A stretch of DNA of 64,000 bases from Choanephora cucurbitarum (Eukaryota > Mucoromycota > Mucoromycetes > Mucorales > Choanephoraceae): the NCBI GenBank assembly GCA_025331435.1, contig JAIWNI010000053.1, positions 1 through 64,000 of the forward strand. The letters run 5' to 3'. Under the pieces are notes generated by a model. It worked only from the letters and a program-made list of their open reading frames with translations. It made no database searches and had not been told where the DNA came from. Made by a program: the position numbers and the translations under genes. Positions within the stretch are counted from its first letter, which is position 1. Each line of letters opens with the position of its first letter. Shown here one piece after another: positions 40,255-54,921 of this stretch.

Positions 40255-41474
40255 TTAAAAGTTAACACCATAACCAAAAGTAGCATTGATGGCTCTCCAA
40301 TAATAACCATTCCAGTTATTTCTAGTTAAATCTTCTTCGCCAACAGGAACACCCGTCTGAGTGATCTTGAGAGCAACAGACTCACTACCTTCCTTGAATT
40401 CAAAAGTGACTTGGGAATGATGACCAGCAGGCCAAGAACGCAAACGCCATTTCTGCACAATCTTTTGATCAGGCACCAACTCTTCAATCTCACCTGTCAC
40501 ATTGCCATTGAAGAACTCGAATTTGGATCCAACTGTCTTTTCTAAAATCACATGGCCACGAGTCCAGACTCGGGCACGTTGAGCATCTGTCAAAGTCTCA
40601 TAGAGTTCATGTGCAGATGTCTGGAATTCCTTTACGTCGTTCACAGTGGTCGTGTTGACTTTCTTGGGTGCGCTGGTAGAGGTCGTTGAGGTAGTATTGA
40701 CGATGGTCGAGCTGGTTTCAGTCTTGGTCTGTGCCAATCGAGGAGGTGTGGCTGTACCCATCTTTTCGGATTCGATATAGACATCTTCACAGTTTTCTTT
40801 GATCATGGCAGCTGAAAAAGTTTCAAATTTCTTGATCAATAAGGGGGTCAATCCTTTACGGACGACTTCCTTGATAGCTTGTTTGGCATTGTTATCGTCA
40901 TTGATAGAGATTTCAAACTAAATTCGCCATTGTTTACTGGAATCAATAACCTATTCTGATCATGATAACAATGTGTGTTTCCCTTACCACAAAATCATCT
41001 GAATCAGTATCATGAGCAATTTCGGGAATGTTGATAGAACCAGAGACAGCAGTACCATCCTCAAGGGTACCTGTATAAAATACATTAATATTGGATACTA
41101 TTCCCCCCTCCCTCCCTGAACCTTATTGGCTTACCTTCCCAGTTAAGCTTCAATGTGATATCGTAAATAGTGATGATCTTGCCCTTTCTTTGGTTCAAAT
41201 CAACATCACCAGAACAATCAACTACCTTTGTGATAGTGGCCTTTTTACCATCTTTTTCAGCTTCAAGACCAACAAGTTGTTCAGGGAACCAATTCTGAGC
41301 CCATTTCAAACAATTCTTGTTGACCCTATTTCCGAGAAATCAGTAAACCCTATACTCTCTTTTGATAAAAGAAAGTTTTACCAATGCCTATGGAAAACAA
41401 AAAGTTAATGCTTAATTTTCTCTTTCATTCAAGTCCAATCTTTACCAGTTGTTAACGTTCTTCCAGTTGGACAT
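40255..41474 (-). CDS. AHA1: Hsp90 co-chaperone Aha1 (activator of Hsp90 ATPase)
   Basis: Five exons on the minus strand (41474-41446, a 6-nt microexon 41387-41382, 41325-41135, 41070-40988, 40917-40255) give 323 residues. The N-terminal Aha1 domain shows NNWHWVNKNC, the conserved Aha1 start, followed by NQRKGKIITIYDI. The C-terminal AHSA1 domain shows VWTRGHVILEKTVGSKFEFF and KIVQKWRLRSWP. A Thr/Ser-rich linker joins them. Aha1 binds Hsp90 in the cytosol and stimulates its ATPase. The microexon supplies the middle bases of the NWHW codons: without it His and Trp are lost. Both flanking introns have GT-AG ends. Confidence 0.95.
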
Positions 41475-42192
41475 TTGTTTAATTCTAATGATAAAGAGAA
41501 AGAAGAAAAGAAGAAAGAAAGGTGAAAAGAAATACGCGACAGAGGATGGAACTTCATAGAAAAAAAATGAGCAAATGGGTGACTTTTTTCATTTCATTTT
41601 TTTTTTTTGACAAATCTTAAGTCGTCATTTCAAATCCCGGTAGATGAAAGGTTGAATAAGCAAAACTGAGGATTGAGATACCAATGGATATGATCCTGTT
41701 AGTCAAATTGAATCTGTTGAACTGATTTGATCAAACAAGACTTATCTCTACTTTTTGCTCTCTGTTTCTTCTTTGGCTCTAATGATTTCCAAGATATGAA
41801 TGCCGGAAAGTTCTAGAAGAAAAAAAAATATACAGAGTTCAAGGCCTCAATTTTCTTGTGACACTGACAATTGATCTTTCTTTCTTAGATAAAAACTCCT
41901 CATTCTTTAGCTGATCATTGATCTTTTACTGGCTTGATTTCATTGAGTTGTATGATATATGTTTTTTTTATTACTTCGAAAAAACTTTGTCTGCATAATG
42001 AATAGGCATGTATCGGTTGTTTATATGGGATAGAGGAAGTCAAAGCCTAGAAACAATATCAACTATGATTGATATGCGCACAAGTGAATAAATGAACGGA
42101 GCCTCATCTCTCTTACTATATAAGGTATTGATGTGACAAACAGTGTATGTATAAAATAAAACTGCGTGCGTGTGACTCAGTTAGTATCATTC
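41475..42192. other. Divergent promoter region between AHA1 and the aminotransferase-like gene
   Basis: About 0.7 kb, AT-rich, between two genes that face away from each other. A GTTCTAGAAGAAA sequence near 41810 resembles inverted nGAAn units of a heat-shock element, which would fit AHA1; this is suggestive only. Confidence 0.35.
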
Positions 42193-43500
42193 ATGCTACT
42201 ATCTCTTTTCTCACTCACTCGCCCTTCTTTTTATCAGTTATCCATTCGAACTCTGATCAGACAACGCGCTTTTTCAACTATGCCAAAATACACTTCACGT
42301 AAGAACAGAGAGTGACCAGAAGTGTACTGTCTTTCTCATTTTTCTCTTATTATAGTCATTATTGAACAAGTCAACACAAAAGAAAACGATGTCAACAAAG
42401 CTCAGTATGACATTGTACCAGGAGACAAGAGCTTTAATGACTTTATTCTCTCATACCCTAGTGGTAAGCATAAAGTAAGAAGAGTGGATTCTTTTTTCCT
42501 GTTTTGTTCTAACGGTGATAGTATAGGCGCCTATACAGGCATGCGTACTGTTGGTAGAGATGCTATTGTAGAGTTCAAATTGCATACTCAGCGCATGATC
42601 AATTCTATTACCCATATGAAGTTTGAGGGAAATACAGCTGAAGAAACTGAAAGAGCACAAACCGCATTATCTGCCTTTAGAGATCCTATCCAGTTTGAAC
42701 AAAAGTTGAGGCCTCTCTTAAAGAAAGGACTTGAGGCTTACTATGAGACAGTGGATGAAACAGCCCATACTGAACACCCTCATGAAGCCAAAGTATCGGT
42801 TGTCCTGACTTACTCTTTTGAGGTAGGTTCAATTGAATGAAGTAACACACAATAAGATAGGACTGATGTTTTCGATACTCTAGAAACAACAACCCTGTTT
42901 TGCTGCCCATTTTTGTCATCTAAAGTCCTTCCCACCTGGCATTCGTGTTAAAGTTGAAATCGAGAGAAAGGAAAGAAAATCGCCAGAGGTAAAGGACTCA
43001 CAATGGGTACGCGAAAGACAGGCACTAGAAAAGAACAAGCCAAAAGATGCCAACGAAGTCATTTTGATGGATGATTCGGATCAACTGTACGAGGGCATGG
43101 CTTCCAACTTTTTAGTTGTGAAGGATGGTACTGTTTATTGTGCCTCGCTAGATCATATCTTGATGGGTTCTATACTCAAAATCGTGATTGGACTTTGTGA
43201 GAAGCACCAGATTCCTTTCAAATGGGAATTTCCAACATTGCAAGATGCTAAGCAGGGCAATTGGGAAGGTTGTTGTGTCACCAGCACTTCTAGATTATTG
43301 TTGCCAATTGAAGCAATTTATGTAGATACTGAAACGTAAGGAGAGAAGCGAAGCAGAGGGAGAGGAATGATATTCACTAAACCTTTCTCTCCTTTTTTCT
43401 TTAAAATAGCATTAAATTTCCACATCCATCTCCTGTGCTTGAGTTCTTGAGAGAACAAGTGGCACTTGAGATTGCTAATACAGCAAGCAAAATTCTCTAA
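42193..43500 (+). CDS. Class IV aminotransferase-like PLP protein, probably mitochondrial
   Basis: Five exons (42193-42298, 42356-42463, 42527-42822, 42884-43335, 43410-43500) give 350 residues in phase. The leader MLLSLFSLTRPS...RQRAFST looks like a mitochondrial presequence; a second in-frame Met at 42280 could start a cytosolic form. The C-terminal half matches the D-amino-acid-aminotransferase-like fold of plants and fungi: KDSQWVRERQALEK, then QLYEGMASNFLVVKDG (the usual EGxxSN phosphate-binding loop) and STSRLLLPI. The lysine before DSQW may be the PLP lysine. The reaction cannot be told from the sequence. It converges on the CCCH-finger gene. Confidence 0.8.
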
Positions 43501-43704
43501 GAGAATATACAATGGATTTAAATAAAAAGAAAGTATATGCTTTACCATATACATACATAACCAAGAGAAAAGAAGAAGTAGCACAAGGCAATACATCATC
43601 TATATGATGAAATCCTTAGATATGTTTTCTTTGTTTGCTTATTTATCAATACATTTGAGGAGGAGGGGGGGATCAATAATTTATTTAAAATAAGAGAGTG
43701 AGTA

Positions 43705-44244
43705 CTAATATGCTGGAGGTTCATAAGAAGAAAGACCCATCATAGAGTCCCAAACATGACTTGAAATATAGCTACAGGCAGCTGTCTTGTCAGTGCCCCG
43801 AAGAACAGAGTCATGAACATAAACACCTTCTTGATTCTGCTTGACTGTCTTTTTCCCTTTAGTGGTAGTAGCTTCATGGACCATAGATGTCTGTTGTTGA
43901 TCTGAGCAATCATCAGAATTTAATTCGATGTCATGACTTGTTTGACACTTCTCTTCATCCATACGGTGAATAAAGGTGCACCGGATACCATATGAACAAG
44001 TGCCATTTTCATGAAAAGCACGACAGATCTTTGTTTTGTATTGATTTGACCGCAAAATAGGACGCAGTTCTTCTTGGCCATGCGCATATCGACATCGTTT
44101 ACCATATCTAAATGTACTCTCATTAATTTCTATCCTATCATGGATTTGATATCAGACTTACCTACAAACACCTTTTTCATCCCAATTTCTACAGTACTCA
44201 GTCTTGAATAAAACAATATCTTTATATGTTATCTGAGAAGGCAT
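43705..44244 (-). CDS. Tandem CCCH zinc-finger protein (Cth1/Cth2, tristetraprolin type)
   Basis: Two exons (44244-44162, 44107-43705) give 161 residues. Two CX8CX5CX3H fingers lie close together: YCRNWDEKGVCRYGKRCRYAH and YKTKICRAFHENGTCSYGIR followed by CTFIH, each preceded by a TE/TK-Y/I-C lead-in. Proteins of this type bind AU-rich elements in mRNA 3' UTRs and promote decay; in yeast they act when iron is short. The intron splits the first finger. The rest is polar, Gln/Ser/Thr-rich and ends SSYEPPAY. RNA binding is well supported; the target set is inference. Confidence 0.85.
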
Positions 44245-44409
44245 AGGTAAATGATCAGTGTAAAGAAGAAGAAGAAGAGAAAAAAGAAAAGAAATGTAGT
44301 CATTTGTCTCATTCAATATTGAAAGATGATTTATCATTCATATTTCTCAGAAAAAATAATAACATCATGATTGCTAGTCTGTCTTTATTGGTAGCTTGAA
44401 AGACAATTA

Positions 44410-44808
44410 TCATAGCAATTGATCACAGTTTTCATCTCCTCTCACACAAGTATACCAATCCCCAACGTAGCACTTTTTATCTGCTAGAGCAGGGCAAGGA
44501 CAGTCAATAGGCTTTTCGACACATGCATGCGTATCCTCACAAACATAATATGTGCAATCGTCTATCGAATGCAAATCAGCTCAAGCAAACCTCTGTTCTT
44601 CATACATATACATACTAGCATTGCTTCGTTTGCTGGTTGCTCCCTTTGTGATAGGTGTACCAAAAGGCACGCTTGAATGCTTCTGTTTCTCTTGAGCACT
44701 CTCATTGTCATCCCCAAACAATATTGACTTCAGGTTAAAGGCCTGAGTTATGACGCATAGATAGGAAATCACAATAAAAAAGTAAAGTGTCTTTGGAATC
44801 ATGTTCAA
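44410..44808 (-). CDS. LCL2: Secreted/ER Lcl2-like protein
   Basis: Two exons (44808-44616 and 44561-44410) give 114 residues, the usual Lcl2 size. The N-terminus is a signal peptide (MNMIPKTLYFFIVISYLCVI ending near TQA). The Cys-rich C-terminus (CTYYVCEDTHACVEKP, DCPCP, KKCYVGDWYTC) matches the Lcl2 pattern. Yeast Lcl2 is linked to chronological lifespan and ER-associated degradation. A 54-nt intron (GTATGT ... GCTGAT ... ATAG) is inferred because the unspliced reading has one in-frame TGA. Since 54 is a multiple of three, the frame is the same with or without the intron, and retention simply truncates the protein before the Cys-rich domain. Confidence 0.82.
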
Positions 44809-44889
44809 TCGTATTAGATCTTGTTTATAGACTAAAAAGAAAGAAAGTGAAATTGCATATACAACTAGGCTAATGGAAATTGGCGTTTT

Positions 44890-45428
44890 CTAAGAAATAA
44901 TTGGCCGAAAGTCAGAGAAAAATGGATCGGATTTTAAATTATTTTTGGCACAAGTTGGTAATTAAAATTAGCAGATGCCTCTCAACCATTCAGCGGAACA
45001 CTGTTTTTCGTCTCATTTTCCAAAAAGTCCCAACACGCCTTTTCCTTTCTCGCTCCTTCAACTCGTCACCGAGCTGCCTCCTCTGTTTTGATATCGAAGA
45101 CATTTTCCACTTTTTCTTTCGATGCCCACAAAAGTTTCTCTTCTGGGACCATCTTATCCGTAAATTTCTATGGCCAGATACGGCTATTGATCTTATCTTC
45201 TCTGCCCTCTCCACTCTGAGCTTCTCCAATGTCCGTTAACTGCTCTCATCTCGTGTTGTAGTGAATTATCTCTTAATCATCGCTCTCTTTGAAGTTTGGC
45301 ATGCTCATTGGCTCTTCATTTCCAATGACACTGCCATCGTTTATACTGCAGTTCTTCAGCGAACTCGCTGGCAAGTCGAGCGCCACCTCGCTGAGCGTTC
45401 TTTCCTCTCTAAGTCTGCTGATTCCTAG
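44890..45428 (+). pseudogene. 3' remnant of a LINE-type retrotransposon (reverse-transcriptase tail)
   Basis: A plus-strand frame encodes the zinc-binding motif found after reverse transcriptase in non-LTR elements: CLLCFDIEDIFHFFFRCPQKF, followed by a tryptophan two residues on (CxxC...H...C plus W). The frame continues past one TAA at 45238 with EVWHAHWLF and a Gln/Arg-rich end to TAG at 45428. No upstream polymerase core (no YxDD) remains, so it is a 5'-truncated dead copy. Base composition is less AT-rich than its surroundings. Confidence 0.65.
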
Positions 45429-45646
45429 TAGTTATCCTTTCCTACTCACAACTCCATCGATACTTTTACAAAATAAGTTCGTTGAGCACCGCTTTTTGTA
45501 GTTTACACCTCCGAATACGTGCAACAAATAAAACTCACTTAAAAAAAAAGACATTTAGACTTCTAAACACTGCAGTGAGGAATTTCAAGAAAAGACGAAC
45601 GAATTTTTTTAATATGCAATTGAGTTTTGCCATCCAATGACATTCA

Positions 45647-48600
45647 TTACTTTCTACTCTTTCTCTTCTTCTTTTTCTTGTTGTTACTAGTATTGCGACG
45701 TGCCTTAACATTCTTAGGTTGCTCATGAGTTACTGATATAGACTCAGTATTAGTATCTTTCTGACTACTAGTTTGGCTACTGTTGGTAGGTGAAACTTGT
45801 GCACTATTCAATTGAGCTTCTAGTTCTTGCTTGGTGTCAGTGCTAATTCCTTGCGCTTCTTCTTGTTCTTGAATTTCCTCAGACTCAACTTGTTCCTGAG
45901 TAGTATCGATACGCTCTGGTTCTTCTGTTCTTTCAATGACTAGTGGTTCGGTATCAGCAGAGCCTTGGACAGCTTCAGCTGCTTTGTAATCGGGCTGTGC
46001 GTCTTCTTTAAGCTGAGGTTCTTCTTCAAATTTCGATTCTATTTCAGGTTGTACTTGTTCTTCGAATTTTGTCTCCTCCTCAGGTTGTGATTCTTCAATA
46101 TGCTGTGCCTCCTCAGGTTGTACTTCTTCAATATACTGTCCTTCTTCAGACTGAAGCTCCTCTTCATGTTGTACTTCTCTAGATTGTGCTTCTTTAGATT
46201 GAAGTTCTTCTTCATTTTGTACTTCTTCAGAATGAGTTTCTTGCATATCTGAGGATTGCTTGTGAGCACTTTGCTCTTCTGATGGCTCTTTTTGTGTTTC
46301 TTGCTTTCGATTCGATTCTGAAGGTCGACTTTCTTGTTTCATAGGCGCTAATTCCTCTGTCAGTTCCACAGGTTTGGGTGTATTAAAGCCACTAGCAGTC
46401 TGGCTTGCATCGTAACGATCATCCAACTGCTTTTGCCACATTTCATAATAGACGCCTTCATTCTTTCCTTCCAAAGCGCTTTGAATCAACTGATCATGAC
46501 TTCCAGATTCAACTACCTGTCCATCCTTGATGACCAAAATCAAGTCTGCATTCACAATAGTAGAGAGACGATGAGCAATCACGAGTGTAGTACGATCCTT
46601 GGTCATCACAGACAGTGCTTCCTGGATATAACGTTCCGTTGTGGTATCCAGAGCACTTGTTGCTTCATCTAATAAAATAATAGCGGGATTCTTCAAGATT
46701 GTTCTGGCAATTGCCACACGCTGCTTCTCACCACCACTAAGACGGAGACCTCGTTCACCTACTTTAGTCTCATATCCATCGGGGAAATTCAGGATCTTGT
46801 CATGGATCTGAGCGGCCTTGGCAGCACGATAGACGTCTTCATCTGAGGCATTGACATCACCATAACGAATGTTGTACATCACTGTATCGTTAAACAAAAC
46901 TGTGTCTTGAGGTACAACACCGATATTTCGACGCAGTGAATCTTGCTTGACACCAGCGATATCTTGACCATCAATGTAGATATGACCAGACACAGGATCG
47001 TAGAATCGGAACAAGAGACGCAATATGGTTGATTTACCGCCGCCTGAAGGACCGACTAAGGCAACAGTAGCACCCCTTGGGACTGAAAACGAAATGTTGT
47101 TTAAAGCAGTTTGTCGGTTATCATAGGAAAATGAAACATTTTCAAATTTGACATGGCCTTCAGTCACATGGAGTTCGCCAGCATCCTCAGCATCTTTGAC
47201 TGTCTGCTCCACTTCAAATAGATCAAACATCTTTTCCATATCCACAAAGTTCTGTTGAATCATTCGATAATATGTACCAAAGAAATGCAAAGGCGTATAG
47301 AGTTGCATCATGTACACATTGAAAGAGACAAAGTCACCAGGTGTCAATGTACCTTTCGATACCTCAAATGCAAAGAGCATACAACCTGCCAAGAGGCCAC
47401 TGGTGATCACTGCATTTTGTGCCAAATTCAACACATTCAGTGATACCGAGTTGACATAATCTGCCTTTTGGTATTCAACAACTGCCTTGTCATAACGATC
47501 CACTTCAAACATCTCAGCATTATAATACTTGACTGTCTCAAAGTTCAACAATGAGTCAACAGCCTTGGTTCGTGCATAGTTATCCAACTCATTCATCTTG
47601 CGTCTAAATCCAGTTCTCCATTCTGTCAATGTGATCGTAACATAAAGGTACAATACCATGGTAACAAGTACAATCATACCGAAAGGAAGTGAGAACTTCA
47701 CGGAAAAGACAACAACAGCAATTAAGATGTTGGCAAGGGCGGGGAAGATTGAGAATACGATCTGAGACAAGAGTTGAACAATACTGTTGGTGCCTCTATC
47801 GACTGTACGAAGCACTTCACCTGTCTTGCGATTGATATGATAGTGTAGCGAAAGACTGTGAAGATGAGCAAACAGCTTGACTGATACCTCACGAGTTGTG
47901 TATTGACCAACAGGGATCCAAAAGTAGTTTTGCAGAGCCTGAATCAGACCAGAACTGCCTTGTAAGAATTTGAAGCCGACGTAGGCCAACACAGCAGCCC
48001 AGGCAAATGATTCAGGCTCATTGTTCAGTCGGTCAACAACATAACCAATTTGCAATGGTGTAAACACATTGATGGCAAGTCCCAAACACATCAATAAAAA
48101 GCACAAAAGTACTAATTGCTGCAACTTGAAGTTGTTGTGTGGCCAGATGTAAGGAAAGACTCTTTTGAATTTTGCCCAGAAATTGCTGTAGCTGCTTTTT
48201 TCGTTCGCTGTTGTCACGACCATCTCTGTAACAGTTGAGCCGTACGTGGGCTGAGCGTTTAACAGAGGCGATGATTCATGGTGACGATTGGAATTTCTGC
48301 TGCAGATCATATGAGCAAATGAAAGCAGTAGGAGAGCGATGACATGCAAAAATCGAATGATGAAAACGCCCAAGAGCAATTTATCATAGATTGTCCATTC
48401 AACACCTTATAGAAGAAAAGGATATATGATAAAAGAAGTTGATGAACAAATCTATCATATTGTTCGCTTTTAACGTGATAAAAGCCTGTAGATATACATA
48501 CCTTTTCTATTGATGCTAGTAAACCATAGCCATCCCACAGATGCTTCGACAAGAAAACCCGAGGCAAAAAAAGTGTATTGAAGCCAATACCATCTTGAGA

Positions 48601-49000
48601 ACTTATGTGATTCATCAATCAAACAGTACAGACTAACTAGCCATGCCAACCAAGACAGCCCGTCATAATATAATAGCATGATTGTGGTATGCTCTTTCTC
48701 TAGAAGCACACGAGATGCAATGATGATGACATCCAGTAGAAATGTCAGAGGAACTAGACAGGATAATACGATGATAAGCTTAGATAATGCTGACAGACGT
48801 CTTCCAGCTAGAGTGGAGATATCTTGCCAACTAGCATCTTTGGTCTTCCGGTTTCGTATAACTCCTACAAGTGCAACAAACACAAATAAAACGGTAGGTG
48901 CTACAAACAGAGGTGTGGTCATTATAAATTTCTTGCTTGAATCTATTGGAAAATCATGTCTTCCAGACACTGTTTGCTGTAATATAGCGCTCATGTCCAT
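45647..49000 (-). CDS. HMT1-type half ABC transporter (vacuolar heavy-metal/thiol exporter family)
   Basis: Two exons (49000-48502, 48405-45647) give 1085 residues. An N-terminal extra membrane domain precedes the six-helix ABC core. The nucleotide-binding domain is complete: Walker A GPSGGGKST, Q-loop VVPQDTVLFND, signature LSGGEKQRVAIAR, Walker B IILLDEATSALD and H-loop IAHRLS. This layout fits the ABCB6/HMT1 group; S. pombe Hmt1 moves phytochelatin-type thiols into the vacuole. Unusually, more than 200 residues follow the ATPase: an imperfect Glu/Gln-rich repeat (EEVQPEEAQ-like units) and a basic end KKKKKRKSRK. The tail makes it longer than usual for the family. Substrate is inference. 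Confidence 0.9.
45990..46250 (-). repeat. Degenerate coding repeat in ABC transporter tail
   Basis: Imperfect tandem units encode EEVQ/EEAQ-type peptides (for example EVQNEEELQSKEAQ, EVQHEEELQSEEGQ). The reading is fully open, so it belongs to the gene. Function is unknown; a flexible acidic cytosolic tail is likely. Confidence 0.75.
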
Positions 49001-50869
49001 TCAATCCCACGCACGCGTGTTGATGATAAAGAGAATACGGACAGTCAAGTTATCTTGATGAAATAAAAAAGAGAAGAAAAAAAATAATGTAAAAAAAAGC
49101 AAAAATAATGCTGGCTTTAATTTAAAGTCACGTTAGCCAATCGGGTTCAATCCTTTCTTTTTTTTTTTCATTTGTTTCTGAGCATGTATGTCATGTAATT
49201 TCTGCAAGAGAAGCGAATATAATGATGCTGTAAAACGAGAAATTTCGAGCAATTTCTTCTAAGCTAAAATCTTACTGTTTGATAGAAGAAATAAGGTTGT
49301 TTTCCTTGAGGTTTTGATGACACATGCATATGCATAAGCAAATAAATCGATCGTCCAATTTGTTTTTCTTGAGTTTAAACTATAATTTGATAAAAAAAAG
49401 GGTCTCCGCTCAATGTTTTTTAACTTTATTTTTGGACATCTTTCATGTTTGGATGCTTTGATAGATACAGGAATAAATAACTGATAGGTAACAGTTCTTT
49501 CGCCAAAAGACACAGGTATTGAAGTTTAATGTGCTGATTGGAAACTACAGAGCCATCACTCTGAGGCTACAGATTTGGTTAGCCGTTACTTTCTAGTTTC
49601 GGGCTTTTTACATGACGCTTTTCAGTCATGGTGGCGTTGGATCTATTAGTCTCAACTGACCACTCGTTTGGGTTATCTTCTTGCGTTGTTTTGTCAATAG
49701 ACATTGAGCCTACTAACTGTTTTGGTGTATATAAAAGAATAGAATTCGCTGTCTCAAACATTACCTTTTTGATGTAGCTTTGGATCTACTGCCACTTCCT
49801 CTGTTTGCTTTCTTCTTCAAGAATAAAAGAAGAAGACAATAAAGAAAAGAGGGACTGCTTCAAATCGATTCCGTTAAATATAAGGCAAGTGTCAAATGGT
49901 AGTCATTTCTATGATCATGGTAGGGAAGAAAGGCTTGAAATGAATAAAGAACATGTACCTTTCTTCTGATTGATCCATATCAATAAATACAACCTATCTA
50001 AAACACAAACAACCTTTATGGTACCTATATTGTTCTATGGAAAGAGGTATATACTCGAGGTGCTTAAGTATACACACTACGGCTCACAGGATCAAATTTA
50101 CAGATTAAATTTTGCAATCAGCAATAAAAATTTTTGCAGAAAATCGATCAAAGTTAAGGACTTTTTTTTTATATGAACCATCCTGCTTCTACGGATTTTG
50201 CTTAGTTTTTATATATGAGCAAATGGCTTTGAGAGGATTAGAGAGCTTTGGGTGAGTATGTTTCTTGGAAGAATGGCGTACTTTCATTATTCCATATGGT
50301 GTCATCATAATAATAGGTACGCTTATTGGATGAATAGAGTCCGGTTGAATTTCTTTGCTATATAAAAAAATATATGGGTACTTCTTCGTCGTCTTTCTGT
50401 ATTTTAGCCTTTTAATTGACCATTCAGGATGATGCTTTGATTTCTTCCGATTCGAATGGTATGCTCAGATTTCAGATGCGTCTTCCGATTGACCTTTGAG
50501 AGCCATTTCTATCAAAAAGATAGTATATCCGCCTTGGATTTAGATCTTTAAAAAGGTTCTTTATGCTGCGTTTGGAACAAATTGATGTAGGACACCGAGC
50601 ACAATTTCAGTTTCTTTTTCTCTAGAGAACAGATACCTTGCATGCAGCAGTAAAATCAGTCATCAGAAGAGTTAACAGCAGCAGAGAAAATTGGTTTGGA
50701 AAAATAGCAATAGATTGATAGTCTACACACGAAAAAAGAAAGATTAGAGCTTGATATAAAAGTACTGTAGATTATTGGCGTGTCTTTTTACCAATGAGTT
50801 GTTCATTGTTCTTAGAGTTGCATGCTTGAGCAGAATCAGCAAGAGGTATGGAAGCAAGTATGTACAGCA
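49001..50869. other. Intergenic, no gene supported
   Basis: About 1.9 kb, AT-rich. A minus-strand open frame of about 60 codons at 49761-49579 and others like it show no family likeness. Contains the ABC-gene promoter side (near 49001-49200). Confidence 0.4.
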
Positions 50870-51480
50870 GAGCAGAACTCAAAATTGTAAGTAAACAAAT
50901 AATGTCTTCGATTGTATATAAAAACTTGACTTAATGAGAAGCTCATTCAATTAGTGAAAGCTATAGAGAATCTTATCCTGCCTCTTGATTGGAAGCCTGG
51001 TGAAGATCTTAAGAGCAAATCGTTGCTGAATAATCCAAATATCATGAATCTGATTGTTCGATCTTTAGTTGATAATGTATTTTATTACTTGTATAAAAAT
51101 ATGGTCCGTGTTTAACACAAATTGTCTATATATTTGAACATCCCTGGAGACAGCTGTGTTGTTGCTTAGACAGAGTGGACAGATGGTAGTAGATCGGATG
51201 TTGTATATGCGTCGCGAACCAAAACCACAGACTCATTGCCACCAGTTTTAATCGAGCTTCAATGTCAGTTGGACCAAGACTTCATGATCAGGACAACACT
51301 GTATGCTTCGCACACATACAAACGCTACAAAGTACTGCCTATCATTCTTGTTATTGCGACTAAATCATTCTCAAGTGCCGACTTTGATTGAGCATTTACT
51401 ATCAGTAAAAACGGACTTTTACATGAAGCAAGCTGCAAGCTTTGGGCAAAAACATGCGTACTACAGACTGCTTGTTGTAT
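50870..51480 (+). pseudogene. Decayed PD-(D/E)XK-like nuclease-family gene
   Basis: A plus-strand relic with several recognisable blocks. An MYSRAELKI start is followed by a GTAAGT intron, then KLIQLVKAIENLILPLDW and PNIMNLIVRSLVDNVFYYL. After another gap comes TEWTDGSRSDVVYASRTKT, then LPPVLIELQCQLDQDF and RYKVLPIILVIATKSF. The D...ExQ arrangement (SDVVY, LIELQ) is that of PD-(D/E)XK-fold nucleases, which are often multicopy in related fungi. Two in-frame stops (TAG near 51167, TGA near 51388) interrupt it. Family naming is from fold-like spacing, not a search. Confidence 0.5.
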
Positions 51481-52083
51481 CTGAAAAACTGAATAAAGAC
51501 AAAGGTCAAAAGAATTAACCAGACTAAAAAAGATATCGATTTATTTATTTCAAAATGCTACAGTATTTATACTTTTTGTCAAGACACTAGTTTGGCCGTC
51601 ACTATAAAAGATTAATAATTGATTAACTGCAATTTGAAGCAAGATGACAGTTATGGTAATTCAGTACTACATGAGCAATGCTATCCTTTAAAGAGTAATT
51701 ACAATAACTGATCCACTGGCCATTCTAATTTTGACCTCAGCGGAAGCTGAATCTTATCAGAAATAAGCTTGTCCTTTAAAAAGAAAGTCGATTAAATCAT
51801 TTGTCAATTAACAAGCTAAACTCGAATATTTGACAGATGATGTCTCATGAGTGCTTAATATATACTTTTCACTGCATGAGTACAACAGCTACATGTCAAT
51901 TAGTGGCAAGCAGTACAGTCAAACATAGCCGATAGTTCAGACAAGCCTACTAGCAGTTAAAGATTTACTGCTGCTAAAGACGCGCCATGCCTCTTACAGT
52001 TGCTTGCTTGCTTTTGATGATCCATATATAACAAGCGTCTTGATCGTTACTGAGACAATGTCGAACTAGATGAATAGTCTTTT
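51481..52083. other. Intergenic, nothing recognised
   Basis: AT-rich spacer between the nuclease relic and the long inverted-repeat element, without coding or structural signal. Confidence 0.4.

Positions 52084-54921
<2,838 letters not shown>

Noticed and set aside
44580..44590. In-frame TGA in LCL2 as selenocysteine
   Set aside because: A well-formed 54-nt intron removes it; selenoproteins are, as far as I know, not reported in Mucorales, and no SECIS-like element was sought or seen.
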